Assembly: GCF_024054565.1 (NCBI RefSeq)
Contig: NZ_JAMXLR010000072.1
Coordinates: 186,001-250,000 of the forward strand
Source of the DNA: Aeoliella straminimaris
GTDB taxonomy: Bacteria; Planctomycetota; Planctomycetia; Pirellulales; Lacipirellulaceae
Direction: 5' to 3'
Length of the DNA: 64,000 nt
The notes below the pieces were generated by a model. That model was given only the letters and a program-made list of their open reading frames with translations. It was not told the DNA's origin and made no database searches. Positions within the stretch are counted from its first letter, which is position 1. Each line of letters starts with the position of its first letter. Positions 41,553 to 50,297 of this stretch are shown here, piece after piece. The position numbers were made by a program, and so were the translations under genes.

Positions 41553-42839
41553 CTATTCGGCGTTGCGGCGGCGGAGGACGGATACTTCGCCTGGTGCGAT
41601 CTTCTCCACCATGTTCGGCTCTTCGCCGCTAGTGGTCATGACTTCTTCGTCCAGACGAGGTGCGGTGCTATTGAGCGGGTTCGCGTCCTGCTGGAACGTA
41701 TGCGGTGGAGCACTCTCCGAGCGGTCCCGCAAGCTGGGGCGTGTCGGCGAAGAAGTGCGGCTTGCCACGCTGCCGTTGGTCTTGATCAGCATCGACACCA
41801 ATCGATTTGCCCCCACGTCGCCAGGACGAGCCAATTCCGTATACCGGGCCACTCGTTTGTTGTAGTCGCGAGCGATCTGTACGAACGCCCGACGCTTTAG
41901 CGCCAAGCCCTCTAGTTGCATCAAGAGCTCCACGCCCTGGTCGTTCATTGGCCGGTCAGCGATGCTGTTAAAGTACTTTTCGGCCTGCGATACGGCCGCC
42001 GCCGACTCGAGTAGTTCGGCATGGCGTAAAGGCAATAGTTGGTTCAACTCAGCGGCTTCAGGGGAGTTATCCGTCGGAAAGTACTGCGAGTAACGCGTGT
42101 GGTAACCGGCACATAGGGGCATGTCCCCGGGCAACGGCAGCGGAGCCGACTGGTCCCGATTCATTAGGGATGCCAGCCGACGCTGCGAAGCGCGGGCGGC
42201 AGAGAGTGCCGTATCTCGGCGTTTTTCCAACTTTGAAAGTGCTTGCTGAAGAAGTGGTGTCTGCCCACCCCGGGCTACCAAGTTTTGCAGGTCGTTCTGT
42301 TCCCGCAAACTCAAATAGTAGTCGGATACAGCACTGCAGAGATCCCAATAGGCGCCGATGCATTCCGACTGTTCGCTGCGCGAACCGACAGGGGCTACCA
42401 CCTCGGGCAGGAAGACGGGAGTACCTGAGAGTTGCGTGTTGCTGGGCGGCGTGAGTGCCGAGTCCATCAGCCGCTTGGCGTAATCGGTGTCGACCGTCGC
42501 GGAGGTTCGAGCGGGTGGCTCGGCCGCAGCCGAGGCTGAAGTTCCGTAGGAAGGTTCCCCCGTATAGGTGTTGGGAGGCGTCCCTACCGGGGGTTGGCTC
42601 GGCTGGGCAGTTCCGGGGGAGTCGAGCGGCTGTGCCGCGGGCAACTCACTGGCGGGTTGGCTGCCGCCTTGGCCGCCCGGCGGGGATTCGAAGCCACCCA
42701 GCAAGTCGCGCATGTCACTCGCGGCGGTTGCTCCCCCGCCGTTCGGATCGGGAGGTGGACCAACCGGTTGACGAGAGTAGCGATCTTGCGACCAAGCCAC
42801 AGAGGCGGGCAGCAACAATAAGGCAGCAAGCAATCGCAT
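41553..42839 (-). CDS. Secreted protein of unknown function
   Basis: This 428-residue protein has a clear signal peptide (MRLLAALLLLPASVAWS-Q). About 100 residues of Pro/Gly/Ser/Gln-rich low complexity follow, then a helical region (about 150-370) with long heptad-rich helices. The helical part resembles the periplasmic helices of TolC-type outer-membrane efflux proteins in composition, but no barrel strands are seen, so I do not assign it. It lies between the kinase gene (68 nt) and dusB (41 nt) and may be co-transcribed with them. Confidence 0.7.
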   Translation of the reverse strand: MRLLAALLLLPASVAWSQDRYSRQPVGPPPDPNGGGATAASDMRDLLGGFESPPGGQGGSQPASELPAAQPLDSPGTAQPSQPPVGTPPNTYTGEPSYGTSASAAAEPPARTSATVDTDYAKRLMDSALTPPSNTQLSGTPVFLPEVVAPVGSRSEQSECIGAYWDLCSAVSDYYLSLREQNDLQNLVARGGQTPLLQQALSKLEKRRDTALSAARASQRRLASLMNRDQSAPLPLPGDMPLCAGYHTRYSQYFPTDNSPEAAELNQLLPLRHAELLESAAAVSQAEKYFNSIADRPMNDQGVELLMQLEGLALKRRAFVQIARDYNKRVARYTELARPGDVGANRLVSMLIKTNGSVASRTSSPTRPSLRDRSESAPPHTFQQDANPLNSTAPRLDEEVMTTSGEEPNMVEKIAPGEVSVLRRRNAE

Positions 42840-42907
42840 CGGTCAGATCCTTCCTGACATAGGTATTGCGTTGGGCGCTCGGCGTTTCACTCGCTGCCTG
42901 GAGTAGG

Positions 42908-44014
42908 TCAGTCGAGTTCTTCCAGCCACACCCGCATTTCGTTTTCGTACTCGCTAGCCAAGTCGCCTCGCACTAGAGTGCGTTCAAACTCGGCCAGACC
43001 ATCTTCGCAAGTAATCGCCTCTTCAGCGCTGCCATAACGCAGCATCGGGTCGGGCGAAGTCAATCGGCGGCAAATGGTCATTAACAATTCGCTGTCGCGG
43101 ACTTCCGGCGGAACGACTTTCTCCAGCCGCTGTGGCAGGGTCCGCTTGGCTTCGAGCATGGCCGCGTAGTCTTTGATGCCCGCAAACAGGGGGCGCCCCG
43201 AAAGTGCTTCGACAAGCACGTAGCCGACGCTCGCCAAGTCGGAGCGAGGAGAGACGTCTTCGCGCTCCAGGATTTCGGGCGCGGCATATTGTGGGGTACA
43301 CGTGCGCTGTGGCGGCAGATTGGAAAGCTCGACGGCCGAACCGATGTCAATGATCTTCGGATGGCCTGTTCGCTTGACCATAATGTTCGAAGGCTTGATG
43401 TCGCCGTGCACAATTCCTTCGCGGTGCAAGGCTGCAAGTCCGGCGAGCACTTCATGCAGCAACGCGACCGCCATCCCCGGCTTCAAGCGAGGACGGACGG
43501 GACCTCGGGTTACGATAACGTTGTTGATGTACTCCCACCGCTCCCAACTCACTTGCTGGCGAGCCCGTTCGAGCATGGCAGGCGTAAGCAGGATGTCGAG
43601 GTCGTAGCCGTCGACCCACTCCATCTCAAGAATACGGACGCGGTTGCGCTCAATAAAGTTGTAAACATCCAGCAGATTATCATGCTGAATCTTCGACACA
43701 TGGCAGCCTACCTGGGCCATCCGACGCATTGCTTCCACGTAGTCACGCTCGCCCTCGAAACGTTCGGGAGAGAAGAACTTGAGGGCGACCGGCAGCGTGA
43801 AGCCGTCCGAGCCACGCCGTTCGCTCAAGTAGACCTGGCCCTGACCGCCGGTTCCCAGCAGTCGTCGTAGCCGCAAATGCTCGGTCCAGCCAAGTTTGCT
43901 TCGCTGGATGAGTTCGCCATAAGATCGAAGAATCTCTTCCACGTCATGGCCAGGCGGACGTTCGCTTGGCCCCACCGTACGCGGAGAGTGGAGAATCGTT
44001 GTACTGCTGTCCAT
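42908..44014 (-). CDS. Ser/Thr protein kinase
   Basis: The 368-residue cytoplasmic kinase has a glycine loop (LGTGGQGQVYLS), the VALKFF lysine, a catalytic loop HGDIKPSN (D205), a magnesium-binding motif IDIGSAVE (DIG in place of DFG), and APEIL with the conserved helix-F segment. No extracellular or PASTA domain and no membrane helix is present; the C-terminal 60 residues are acidic. HGDIKPSN in place of HRD makes it a non-RD kinase, which usually does not need activation-loop phosphorylation. The substrate is unknown. It is followed by the secreted unknown on the same strand. Confidence 0.92.
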   Translation of the reverse strand: MDSSTTILHSPRTVGPSERPPGHDVEEILRSYGELIQRSKLGWTEHLRLRRLLGTGGQGQVYLSERRGSDGFTLPVALKFFSPERFEGERDYVEAMRRMAQVGCHVSKIQHDNLLDVYNFIERNRVRILEMEWVDGYDLDILLTPAMLERARQQVSWERWEYINNVIVTRGPVRPRLKPGMAVALLHEVLAGLAALHREGIVHGDIKPSNIMVKRTGHPKIIDIGSAVELSNLPPQRTCTPQYAAPEILEREDVSPRSDLASVGYVLVEALSGRPLFAGIKDYAAMLEAKRTLPQRLEKVVPPEVRDSELLMTICRRLTSPDPMLRYGSAEEAITCEDGLAEFERTLVRGDLASEYENEMRVWLEELD

Positions 44015-44465
44015 TGTGGTCGTGTCGCTCCACCTGATGAGTCGCGGCGTATTCCTTTTCCAAGGGACAGACCTCTTATCACTGGGCTGCCGTTGGTGGG
44101 ATGAATCAATATCCCCGCCACGTTCTTCGATTTTACTTCGCCGCTAGCAGAAATGTCTAGCTGGAAATGGACAACTAAGTCCAAGCTATCGAGGGGGCAA
44201 AGCAAGCAAAGCGTAACGGCTTTTTTCACACTTTTTTGAGAATTGTGGTCAGAACTTGTTGTCTCACTTTCAAGCCCTTACTCCTTCGTGCGCGGATGAC
44301 CGAAGCGACCGTGCGGGTTGATGACAGCTCGCGGGTGCACCGCTCCCACGCGCGCTGAAAATGGCGACGGTTTTCGCAACCAAGTCCGCCGCCAGCAAAA
44401 CGTCGGCTATGCGTGGCGGAAAAGTACCCGCCAGTGGTGTGGCTCGATCCGCCATGCTCCAGCAA

Positions 44466-44936
44466 TCACGTCGGACGGTGAGGCAAAGAAACGCTTAGAT
44501 AGCTAGACAGGTGAACCCCCTCCTCGGAGGGGGTGGCGTGGGCTTCTATCCGCGAGGTTCTTGTTAATGTCCACTGGGCGTAGCGGCGAACAAAAGGCTT
44601 CTTGGCCCCGAGCAACTCGGTCGCTTGCACTTTGACGGCCTGCGGCGCCAGTCGGATCGCCATGTTAAGTTGAGCCCTAAACTGCTCGGAAAACTCAGCA
44701 GTCCTCAGTTTGCGGCAAACGGCGTCGATCAGCATGCCATGGTGTTTTTTGGCAAGGTGCCGGTTCTACAACAATTGTGCCATGCCGGCCTGTGCTCTGC
44801 CATGCCAGTGGCCGAACGACTCGGCCACAAAGTAATGGACGCATTCATCCATTACCTGGTCCCCGTCGGTTCGCAATCGAGCGAACAACTCCGGCAAGTC
44901 CTGCTTCGAATATTTTTGCGGTGTGTGCGATCTCAT
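44466..44936 (-). pseudogene. Small conserved-looking protein interrupted by an in-frame TAG
   Basis: On the minus strand ATG 44936 opens a frame whose codon 57 is TAG (44768-44766); the same frame then continues for 99 codons to 44466. The two halves read as one charged helical protein (for example KYSKQDLPELFARL before the stop, and FSEQFRAQLNMAIRLAPQAV after it). A single nonsense change in an otherwise 156-residue gene is the simplest explanation. The last 30 codons run through a GC hairpin (44516-44533) and look eroded. No family is recognised with certainty. An overlapping 147-residue plus-strand frame (44625-45068) has poor composition and is rejected. Confidence 0.5.
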
Positions 44937-45163
44937 CACGTCAATCTACTTCACGCTATCGCGGAATTTGACCTTGCTGAATTACCGTCTGACAGTTTGC
45001 AGCGAACGGGAAGAACAGGTCGCGCACGGACATCACGCACAATTGTACGACTAGTCGCCAAGTCCTAGACTAATAATATCACAAGTTCGACGGGCACGAC
45101 GCGGGAGGCTCCGCTCATGTGACCCAGACAATAACAAACAAGAAAACCGAGGTGTAATCAAAC
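44937..45163. other. Upstream region of bacterioferritin, no gene seen
   Basis: About 230 bp between the interrupted gene and bacterioferritin, AT-rich near 45060-45160. It should contain the bfr promoter. GAGGTG about 9 nt before ATG 45164 is the ribosome-binding site. I see no convincing Fur-type palindrome. Confidence 0.35.
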
Positions 45164-45655
45164 ATGGCCGCTAATCCAGAGGTGCTTGCCGACCTGCAGA
45201 AGGCGCTTTCCATGGAACTCACTGCTGCCCATCAGTACCAATTGCACAGCAGCGTACTGACCGATTGGGGAATCGACCGGCTTGCGGCGCAGATGAGCGA
45301 AGAGATGACCGAGGAACTGGGGCACTCCAAGGCGTTTCTGGATCGCATTCTCTTCCTAAAAGGTACGCCCGAGATGACCTTCGAGAAGACGCCGGTTGTC
45401 GCCAAGTCGCTAGCCGATGTGTTCAAGCTCGATCTGGAAGACGAGAAGGAAGCCATTTGTTTCTATACCGGCGCCGCCAAGAAGGCATACGACGCAGGCG
45501 ACATCGGCTCGCGGAGCATCTTCGAGAAGATCGTGCTCGATGAGGAAGAGCACATGAGCTGGCTGGAGTTACAGCTCGATCTGCTCGAACGCATGGGCGA
45601 GCCAGCCTACATTGCCAAGCACATGTCGGCCCCCACTGAAGGTGGCGAAGCTTAG
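45164..45655 (+). CDS. bfr: Bacterioferritin lacking the haem-ligand methionine
   Basis: This 163-residue four-helix ferritin aligns without gaps in the active region to E. coli Bfr numbering. All ferroxidase ligands are present: E18, E51, H54, E94, E127 and H130. Residue 52, the Met that binds haem between subunits, is Leu (EELGH where E. coli has DEMKH). It should therefore oxidise and store iron in a 24-mer but probably without haem. A terminator follows at 45689, so it is transcribed as a single gene. Confidence 0.93.
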   Translation: MAANPEVLADLQKALSMELTAAHQYQLHSSVLTDWGIDRLAAQMSEEMTEELGHSKAFLDRILFLKGTPEMTFEKTPVVAKSLADVFKLDLEDEKEAICFYTGAAKKAYDAGDIGSRSIFEKIVLDEEEHMSWLELQLDLLERMGEPAYIAKHMSAPTEGGEA

Positions 45656-45688
45656 GAGACACGCTCCAACAAGGTTGCCAAGCATTGC

Positions 45689-45723
45689 GAGAGACGCCGC
45701 ACGAACGGCGTCTCTCTTCTTTT
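45689..45723 (+). terminator. Rho-independent terminator after bacterioferritin
   Basis: A perfect 11-bp stem, GAGAGACGCCG (45689-45699) with CGGCGTCTCTC (45706-45716), has a 6-nt loop and is followed by TTCTTTT. It lies 33 nt after the bfr stop and 18 nt before the next start. Confidence 0.9.
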
Positions 45724-45740
45724 CATCCCCGTCCAATCGC

Positions 45741-46385
45741 ATGAACGACACCGATTCCAAAGTCGACGAATACTTTAGAAATGCCAAGCAGTGGTCGAAG
45801 GAAATGGAGGAACTGCGAGAGGTCGTGCTTCAATGCGATCTCAAGGAAGAACTCAAGTGGCGCGCTCCCTGTTATACGTACCAGGGAAGCAATATTGCGA
45901 TGATTGGCGGGTTCAAGGAGTATTTTTGCCTCAGCTTTTTCAAAGGGGCCTTACTGAAGGACTCCAAGGGCGTTTTGGTGAAGCAGGGTGAGAACTCTCG
46001 TTCGGCACGGATCGTCAAATTCGCCGATGCAGCAGAGGTAACCAAGCTCGCGGCGACGGTGAAGCGATATCTCCGCGAGGCGATCGAAGTAGAGAAGTCT
46101 GGACTAAAAGTTGAATCCGTGCCCGCCGGCGAGATTGCCATCCCCGAAGAACTTCAGGCTGCTTGGAACGAAGACCGCGAGTTTGAGAAGGCATTCAAAT
46201 CCCTCACGCCCGGTCGGCAGCGGGCGTACGTGATGCACTTTGCGGCTGCCAAGCAGTCGCGAACACGGAATTCAAGGATCGAAAAATACCGGGAACGTAT
46301 AATCGATGGCAAAGGTATCAACGACTGCGTCTGTGGGTTGTCAAAGAGGATGCCCGGTTGCGACGGCTCGCATAAGTTTGCTTAA
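45741..46385 (+). CDS. YdeI/DUF1801-type protein with a C-terminal CDGSH iron-sulfur motif
   Basis: The 214-residue protein begins with a DUF1801/YdhG-like domain (about 1-125: ELKWRAPCYTYQGSNIAMI, FFKGALLKD). A YdeI-type helical part follows (about 140-190: FEKAFKSLTPGRQRAYVMHF, a bacteriocin-protection-like segment). The last 19 residues contain C196-x-C198-x2-S-x3-P-x-C207-D-G-S-H211, an exact match to the CDGSH [2Fe-2S] consensus. The real start is ATG 45741; the frame is open upstream through the bfr terminator. It lies directly after the iron-storage gene, which hints at iron or redox biology. Confidence 0.85.
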   Translation: MNDTDSKVDEYFRNAKQWSKEMEELREVVLQCDLKEELKWRAPCYTYQGSNIAMIGGFKEYFCLSFFKGALLKDSKGVLVKQGENSRSARIVKFADAAEVTKLAATVKRYLREAIEVEKSGLKVESVPAGEIAIPEELQAAWNEDREFEKAFKSLTPGRQRAYVMHFAAAKQSRTRNSRIEKYRERIIDGKGINDCVCGLSKRMPGCDGSHKFA

Positions 46386-46439
46386 AGTAAGTTGTCCCTC
46401 GTATCATCGGTGGTAAGTAAACTCTGGGAGTGAGCCGAA

Positions 46440-47552
46440 ATGCGTTTGGTTTTGTACTTGGCGATTATTTGCATGGTGCTGATGAGTACCCATTGTATGG
46501 CGAATGACATTCGTCCCGACGTCGAGCTTACCGACGAGCAGGTAACTCGTTTTGCCCGTTTGGCGCTGGACGGGATTACCAAGGAGTATCCGAATAAGCC
46601 CAGTAACGTGATGGTGGGCCGCGAGTCGGTGCAATCACCACGGGAGATGCATCCTGTGTTCTATGGGTGTTTCGACTGGCATTCCTCTGTGCACGGACAC
46701 TGGATGCTTGTGCGTTTGGCGAAGGAGTATCCCAACGCCTCGGTTGTTGGCGAGATTCGCGCGCTGTTAAATAGCCAATTCACTGCCGAGAAATTGCAGG
46801 CCGAAGCCGACTATTTCGAGGCCAAAGAGAATCGTAGCTTCGAACGCACTTACGGTTGGGCTTGGACGTTGCGGTTGGCGGCAGAGCTAAAGCAGTGGAA
46901 CGACGCGGATGCCCGGCGGTGGGCGAAGAATCTGGCGCCGCTCGAAGATCGAATCGTTGAACTGACGCAAGGCTATCTACCAAAACTTACCTATCCGATT
47001 CGCACAGGCGTGCACCCCGACACCGCGTTCGCTCTGGGGCAGATGCTTGATTACTCCCGGATCGTGAACAATGAAGAGCTCGAGTCGCTCATTGTTTCCT
47101 TTGCCCGTGAGAAGTATCAGGGAGATCGCGATTATCCCAGTCGCTTTGAGCCATCGGGTGAGGACTTCTTCTCGACAGCGTGGAACGAAGCCGACCTCAT
47201 GCGGCGGGTGCTCTCTCGGGACGATTTCGCTGACTGGCTGGAACTGTTCTTGCCAGGACTGGCCTCGGCGGATTCCGACGCAGCCAATCTGCTTAAGCCG
47301 GCGCAGGTGTCCGACGTGACCGATCCAAAGATCGTGCATCTGGTGGGGCTGAATCTATCCCGCGGCTGGACGCAGCAAGGGGTGTTGTCGGCGCTGCCGG
47401 CGGACGATCCTCGCAGGGTGGCACTTCAAGATTCCATCACTGCCCACACCGAGGAGGGCATGAAGTATGTCTTTAGCGGCCATTACGAAGGGGAACACTG
47501 GCTGGCTACTTTTTCGGTCTACCTGCTGACCCAAGTTGGTTGCGAGCAATGA
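46440..47552 (+). CDS. Secreted DUF2891 protein
   Basis: The 370-residue protein has a signal peptide (about 1-21) followed by an (alpha/alpha)-barrel-like DUF2891 fold. Family marks are HPVFYGCFDWHSSVHGHWML near the start, FERTYGWAWTLRLAAEL, and HWLATFSVYLL at the end. The fold resembles glycosidases and lyases, but no activity is established. Its stop overlaps the start of the Nramp-like transporter gene (ATGA), so the two are translationally coupled and probably functionally linked. Confidence 0.9.
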   Translation: MRLVLYLAIICMVLMSTHCMANDIRPDVELTDEQVTRFARLALDGITKEYPNKPSNVMVGRESVQSPREMHPVFYGCFDWHSSVHGHWMLVRLAKEYPNASVVGEIRALLNSQFTAEKLQAEADYFEAKENRSFERTYGWAWTLRLAAELKQWNDADARRWAKNLAPLEDRIVELTQGYLPKLTYPIRTGVHPDTAFALGQMLDYSRIVNNEELESLIVSFAREKYQGDRDYPSRFEPSGEDFFSTAWNEADLMRRVLSRDDFADWLELFLPGLASADSDAANLLKPAQVSDVTDPKIVHLVGLNLSRGWTQQGVLSALPADDPRRVALQDSITAHTEEGMKYVFSGHYEGEHWLATFSVYLLTQVGCEQ

Positions 47553-48781
47553 GCGACACCCGTCCCGCTGCGGCACGGCGGCGCTGGAGATTTGGCCCGG
47601 GATTTGTCGTCACCGCTGCTTTCATTGGTCCGGGTACAGTGATCACTGCCGGTCACGCCGGAGCTTTGTTCGGATACTCGCTTCTGTGGACGTTGCTTGT
47701 GGCGATTGCGGCGACCATTGTGCTGCAAGAAATGGCGGGGCGGTTGGGCTTGGTAACTCGCTGTGGTCTGGCCTCCGCGATACACAAATCGATCCCCAAT
47801 GCATCGGCTCAAAGAGCCGCCACTTTGCTGGTGCTAGCGGCTATTGTAGTGGGGAACACCGCTTACCAGACCGGCAACTTGATAGGGGCTGGGTTGGGGT
47901 TTTCAATTCTCACAGGCGCATCGGTGCGACTGGGGGCCATGATGCTCGGTGGCATCGCGATGCTGCTTTTGGCATTCGGCGGTGGGGCTCGGCGACTGAT
48001 GAAGTTGCTGATTGCGGTAGTCATCTTAATGAGTATTGCCTTCGTGAGCACCGCCATGCTCGTCAGACCCGATGCCTCTCAGGTGCTTCGGGAGGTATTC
48101 ACATTCTCTCTCCCCGAAGGCTCAATGCTCACGGCCATGGCGCTCATTGGCACGACTGTTGTTCCGTACAACTTGTTCTTGCACGCTCGAGTGGTGCAAG
48201 AGCGATGGAGCGAGGCCAATTCTCTGAGGCACTCGCTCCGCGAATCGCGACTAGATACCCTGCTGGCGGTCACGCTTGGCGGGCTGGTGACCATGGCGAT
48301 ACTCGTCACTGCCGCGGTCGCGTTCGGAGGAACCGCGGATGGCGCGATTTCCCGGGACGACCTTGCGCGTCAGTTGCAGCCCTTGCTTGGGCCGATGGGA
48401 AAGTACTTGTTCGCGGCCGGGCTGCTGGCCGCTGGACTTACGAGCGCCATCACCGCCCCTCTTGCAGCGGGGTTTGTTGTGTCGGAGTCGGTGCGTCAGT
48501 CGAGCCCATCGTTAGCGAGGAATGCTTCATTGATTGTCGCCCTGGTGGGAACTGTGCTGGCGGGAGCCAGTGGGCAAAGCCCTCAGGTGACGATCGTGTT
48601 TGCGCAAGCGGCCAACGGACTCTTACTGCCATTGGTCGCTGCGTTTTTACTGTGGACTATGAATCGCCCTCAACTTCTGGGCCAGAACTGCAACAATTGG
48701 ATGCTTAACATCGCAGCAGGGTTCGTCGTAGGGATCGCGGCCCTCCCGGGGGTGAAGAGTTTGATTGGCCTGTTCCACTGA
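47549..48781 (+). CDS. Nramp-family divalent metal transporter with atypical metal-site motif
   Basis: This 410-residue integral membrane protein has 11 hydrophobic helices in the LeuT-like Nramp fold. In helix 1 the canonical DPGN is GPGT (G27-P-G-T30), and helix 6 reads TVVPYNLFLHA where manganese/iron transporters have a Met-Pro-His core. These changes remove the aspartate and asparagine metal ligands, so the ion may differ from Mn/Fe, or the protein may use another mechanism. Its start lies inside the DUF2891 stop (ATGA). A hairpin follows the stop by 31 nt. Confidence 0.88.
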   Translation: MSDTRPAAARRRWRFGPGFVVTAAFIGPGTVITAGHAGALFGYSLLWTLLVAIAATIVLQEMAGRLGLVTRCGLASAIHKSIPNASAQRAATLLVLAAIVVGNTAYQTGNLIGAGLGFSILTGASVRLGAMMLGGIAMLLLAFGGGARRLMKLLIAVVILMSIAFVSTAMLVRPDASQVLREVFTFSLPEGSMLTAMALIGTTVVPYNLFLHARVVQERWSEANSLRHSLRESRLDTLLAVTLGGLVTMAILVTAAVAFGGTADGAISRDDLARQLQPLLGPMGKYLFAAGLLAAGLTSAITAPLAAGFVVSESVRQSSPSLARNASLIVALVGTVLAGASGQSPQVTIVFAQAANGLLLPLVAAFLLWTMNRPQLLGQNCNNWMLNIAAGFVVGIAALPGVKSLIGLFH

Positions 48782-48811
48782 CCCCATGTTTTCGCGACTG
48801 GACGACACTTC

Positions 48812-48830
48812 AGAACCCCGGCGGGGTTCT
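48812..48830 (+). terminator. Hairpin after the Nramp-like gene
   Basis: AGAACCCC (48812-48819) pairs with GGGGTTCT (48823-48830) across a 3-nt loop, 31 nt after the transporter stop. The T tract is very short (TTCTTAA), so termination may be partial. Confidence 0.5.
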
Positions 48831-48916
48831 TAACTGGGAGAGTTGCGCGCCGGCGGCCAGTTTGAAGATTGGCGGGCACTGCAGGCGAATTGAAGTCGAC
48901 CAATGAGGACGGTGAG

Positions 48917-50281
48917 ATGAAGAGTGAAGCAAGATGGATTGTTGGCGTATTCGCATTGGCGCTAGCCACGGCGGGCACCACGGTGGCGGCCGACTGGCCG
49001 CAGTGGCAGGGGCCGAACCGTGATGGAAAGTCGATAGAAGCCGGGCTCTTGCAGCAGTGGCCCAAAGATGGGCCATCGCTTGCATGGCGCGTCGATGATC
49101 TTGGCGGAGGATACAGTGCTCCCGCAATTGTCGACGGGCGAATCTACGGCATGAGTAGTCAGGGAGACGATGACGTCGTCTGGTGCCGATCGGAGGACGA
49201 TGGCAAAGTAATCTGGACCAGCCGCATCGGCCCCGCGAGCAAAGGTGGCATGCCGCAAGGGTCCGAGGGCCCGGGCTGTACGCCGACCATCGATGGCGAT
49301 CGACTTTATGTGATTGGGCTTGGCGGAGAGCTGGCCTGCCTCAGTTTGCCGGATGGCAAGGTCCTGTGGCATCATCACTTGGTCAATGACTTCGGAGGTA
49401 TCCCACCTGCCTGGAGGTACAATGAGTCGCCGCTGGTCGATGAGGCCAAGGTAGTCTGCACGCCCGGTGGCTACGAGCATACCATGGTGGCGCTCGACAA
49501 GATGTCGGGTGAGTTGATGTGGAAGCTATCGACGCCAGAGCCTGAACCGCAGCCCGAGCCAGAAGCGTCTGAGGAAGAATCGGAGGGCAGGGGGCGTCGA
49601 TCACGCGGCCGCGGACGATTCGGAAGAGGTCCTCGTTCATTGGCCGGATACTCCTCGCCCATCGCCATCGACTTTGCGGGGGGAAAGCAATACGTCCAGT
49701 TCTTGGCTAAGGCAGTGATTGGTGTGGACGCCGAGACGGGAGATCTGCTGTGGGAGTACAAACGCCCCGCTAACAACATGGGCATTAACTGTTCGACGCC
49801 GTTGTACAAAGATGGCCACGTGTTTGCCGCTTCAGCCTACGGCGCCGGGGGTGGGTTGGTGGAGCTTAACCAGGCAGCTGGAGGAGAGATCTCCACCGAG
49901 GAGGTCTACTCGACGAACAAGATGCAGAATCATCATGGTGGGATGATCCTCGTTGATGGTGTGCTGTATGGAGCCAACGGTGGCAATGGCGGCGGCTTCT
50001 TGCGTTGCCTCGACTTCGAGACCGGCGAGGACCTGTGGACCGTTCGCGATGCCAGAAAGGGTGCGCTCTCGTTTGCTGATGGCAGGCTCTATCTGTACAC
50101 CGAGGATGGCGAAGTGATTCTCATCGAGCCAAACCGGGAAGAGTACGTCGAACGGGGGCGGTTTGAACAACCCGATCGTAGCGAATCACCCGCCTGGACT
50201 CATCCGGTGATTGCCAATGGGCGGCTGTACATCCGCGACCAGGGCTTGTTGCTTTGCTATGACATTAATGCGGGTGGGTGA
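48917..50281 (+). CDS. Secreted PQQ-like beta-propeller protein
   Basis: The 454-residue protein has a signal peptide (about 1-25, ending VAA-D). A WPQWQGPNRDG start follows, typical of planctomycete PQQ-binding-like repeat proteins, and then tandem propeller blades each with the tryptophan docking pattern (GKVIWTSRI, GKVLWHHHL, GELMWKLS, GDLLWEYK, GEDLWTVR). A 35-residue Pro/Glu then Arg/Gly-rich insertion (about 207-242) interrupts the blades. No catalytic PQQ-dehydrogenase residues were recognised, so a structural or binding role is likely. GGTGAG stands directly before ATG 48917. Confidence 0.88.
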   Translation: MKSEARWIVGVFALALATAGTTVAADWPQWQGPNRDGKSIEAGLLQQWPKDGPSLAWRVDDLGGGYSAPAIVDGRIYGMSSQGDDDVVWCRSEDDGKVIWTSRIGPASKGGMPQGSEGPGCTPTIDGDRLYVIGLGGELACLSLPDGKVLWHHHLVNDFGGIPPAWRYNESPLVDEAKVVCTPGGYEHTMVALDKMSGELMWKLSTPEPEPQPEPEASEEESEGRGRRSRGRGRFGRGPRSLAGYSSPIAIDFAGGKQYVQFLAKAVIGVDAETGDLLWEYKRPANNMGINCSTPLYKDGHVFAASAYGAGGGLVELNQAAGGEISTEEVYSTNKMQNHHGGMILVDGVLYGANGGNGGGFLRCLDFETGEDLWTVRDARKGALSFADGRLYLYTEDGEVILIEPNREEYVERGRFEQPDRSESPAWTHPVIANGRLYIRDQGLLLCYDINAGG

Positions 50282-50297
50282 GAAACGGAAGGAAGTG

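Noticed and set aside
44516..44533. CCCCCTCC/GGAGGGGG hairpin
   Set aside because: Very tight 2-nt loop, inside the interrupted reading frame, with no T tract on either side; not called as a terminator.
44625..45068. 147-residue plus-strand frame
   Set aside because: Overlaps the interrupted minus-strand gene; no ribosome-binding site and no recognisable domain.
47536..48708. 390-residue plus-strand frame over the transporter
   Set aside because: Same strand, other frame; translation is Cys/His/Arg-rich without membrane helices, while the chosen frame gives a clean Nramp fold.
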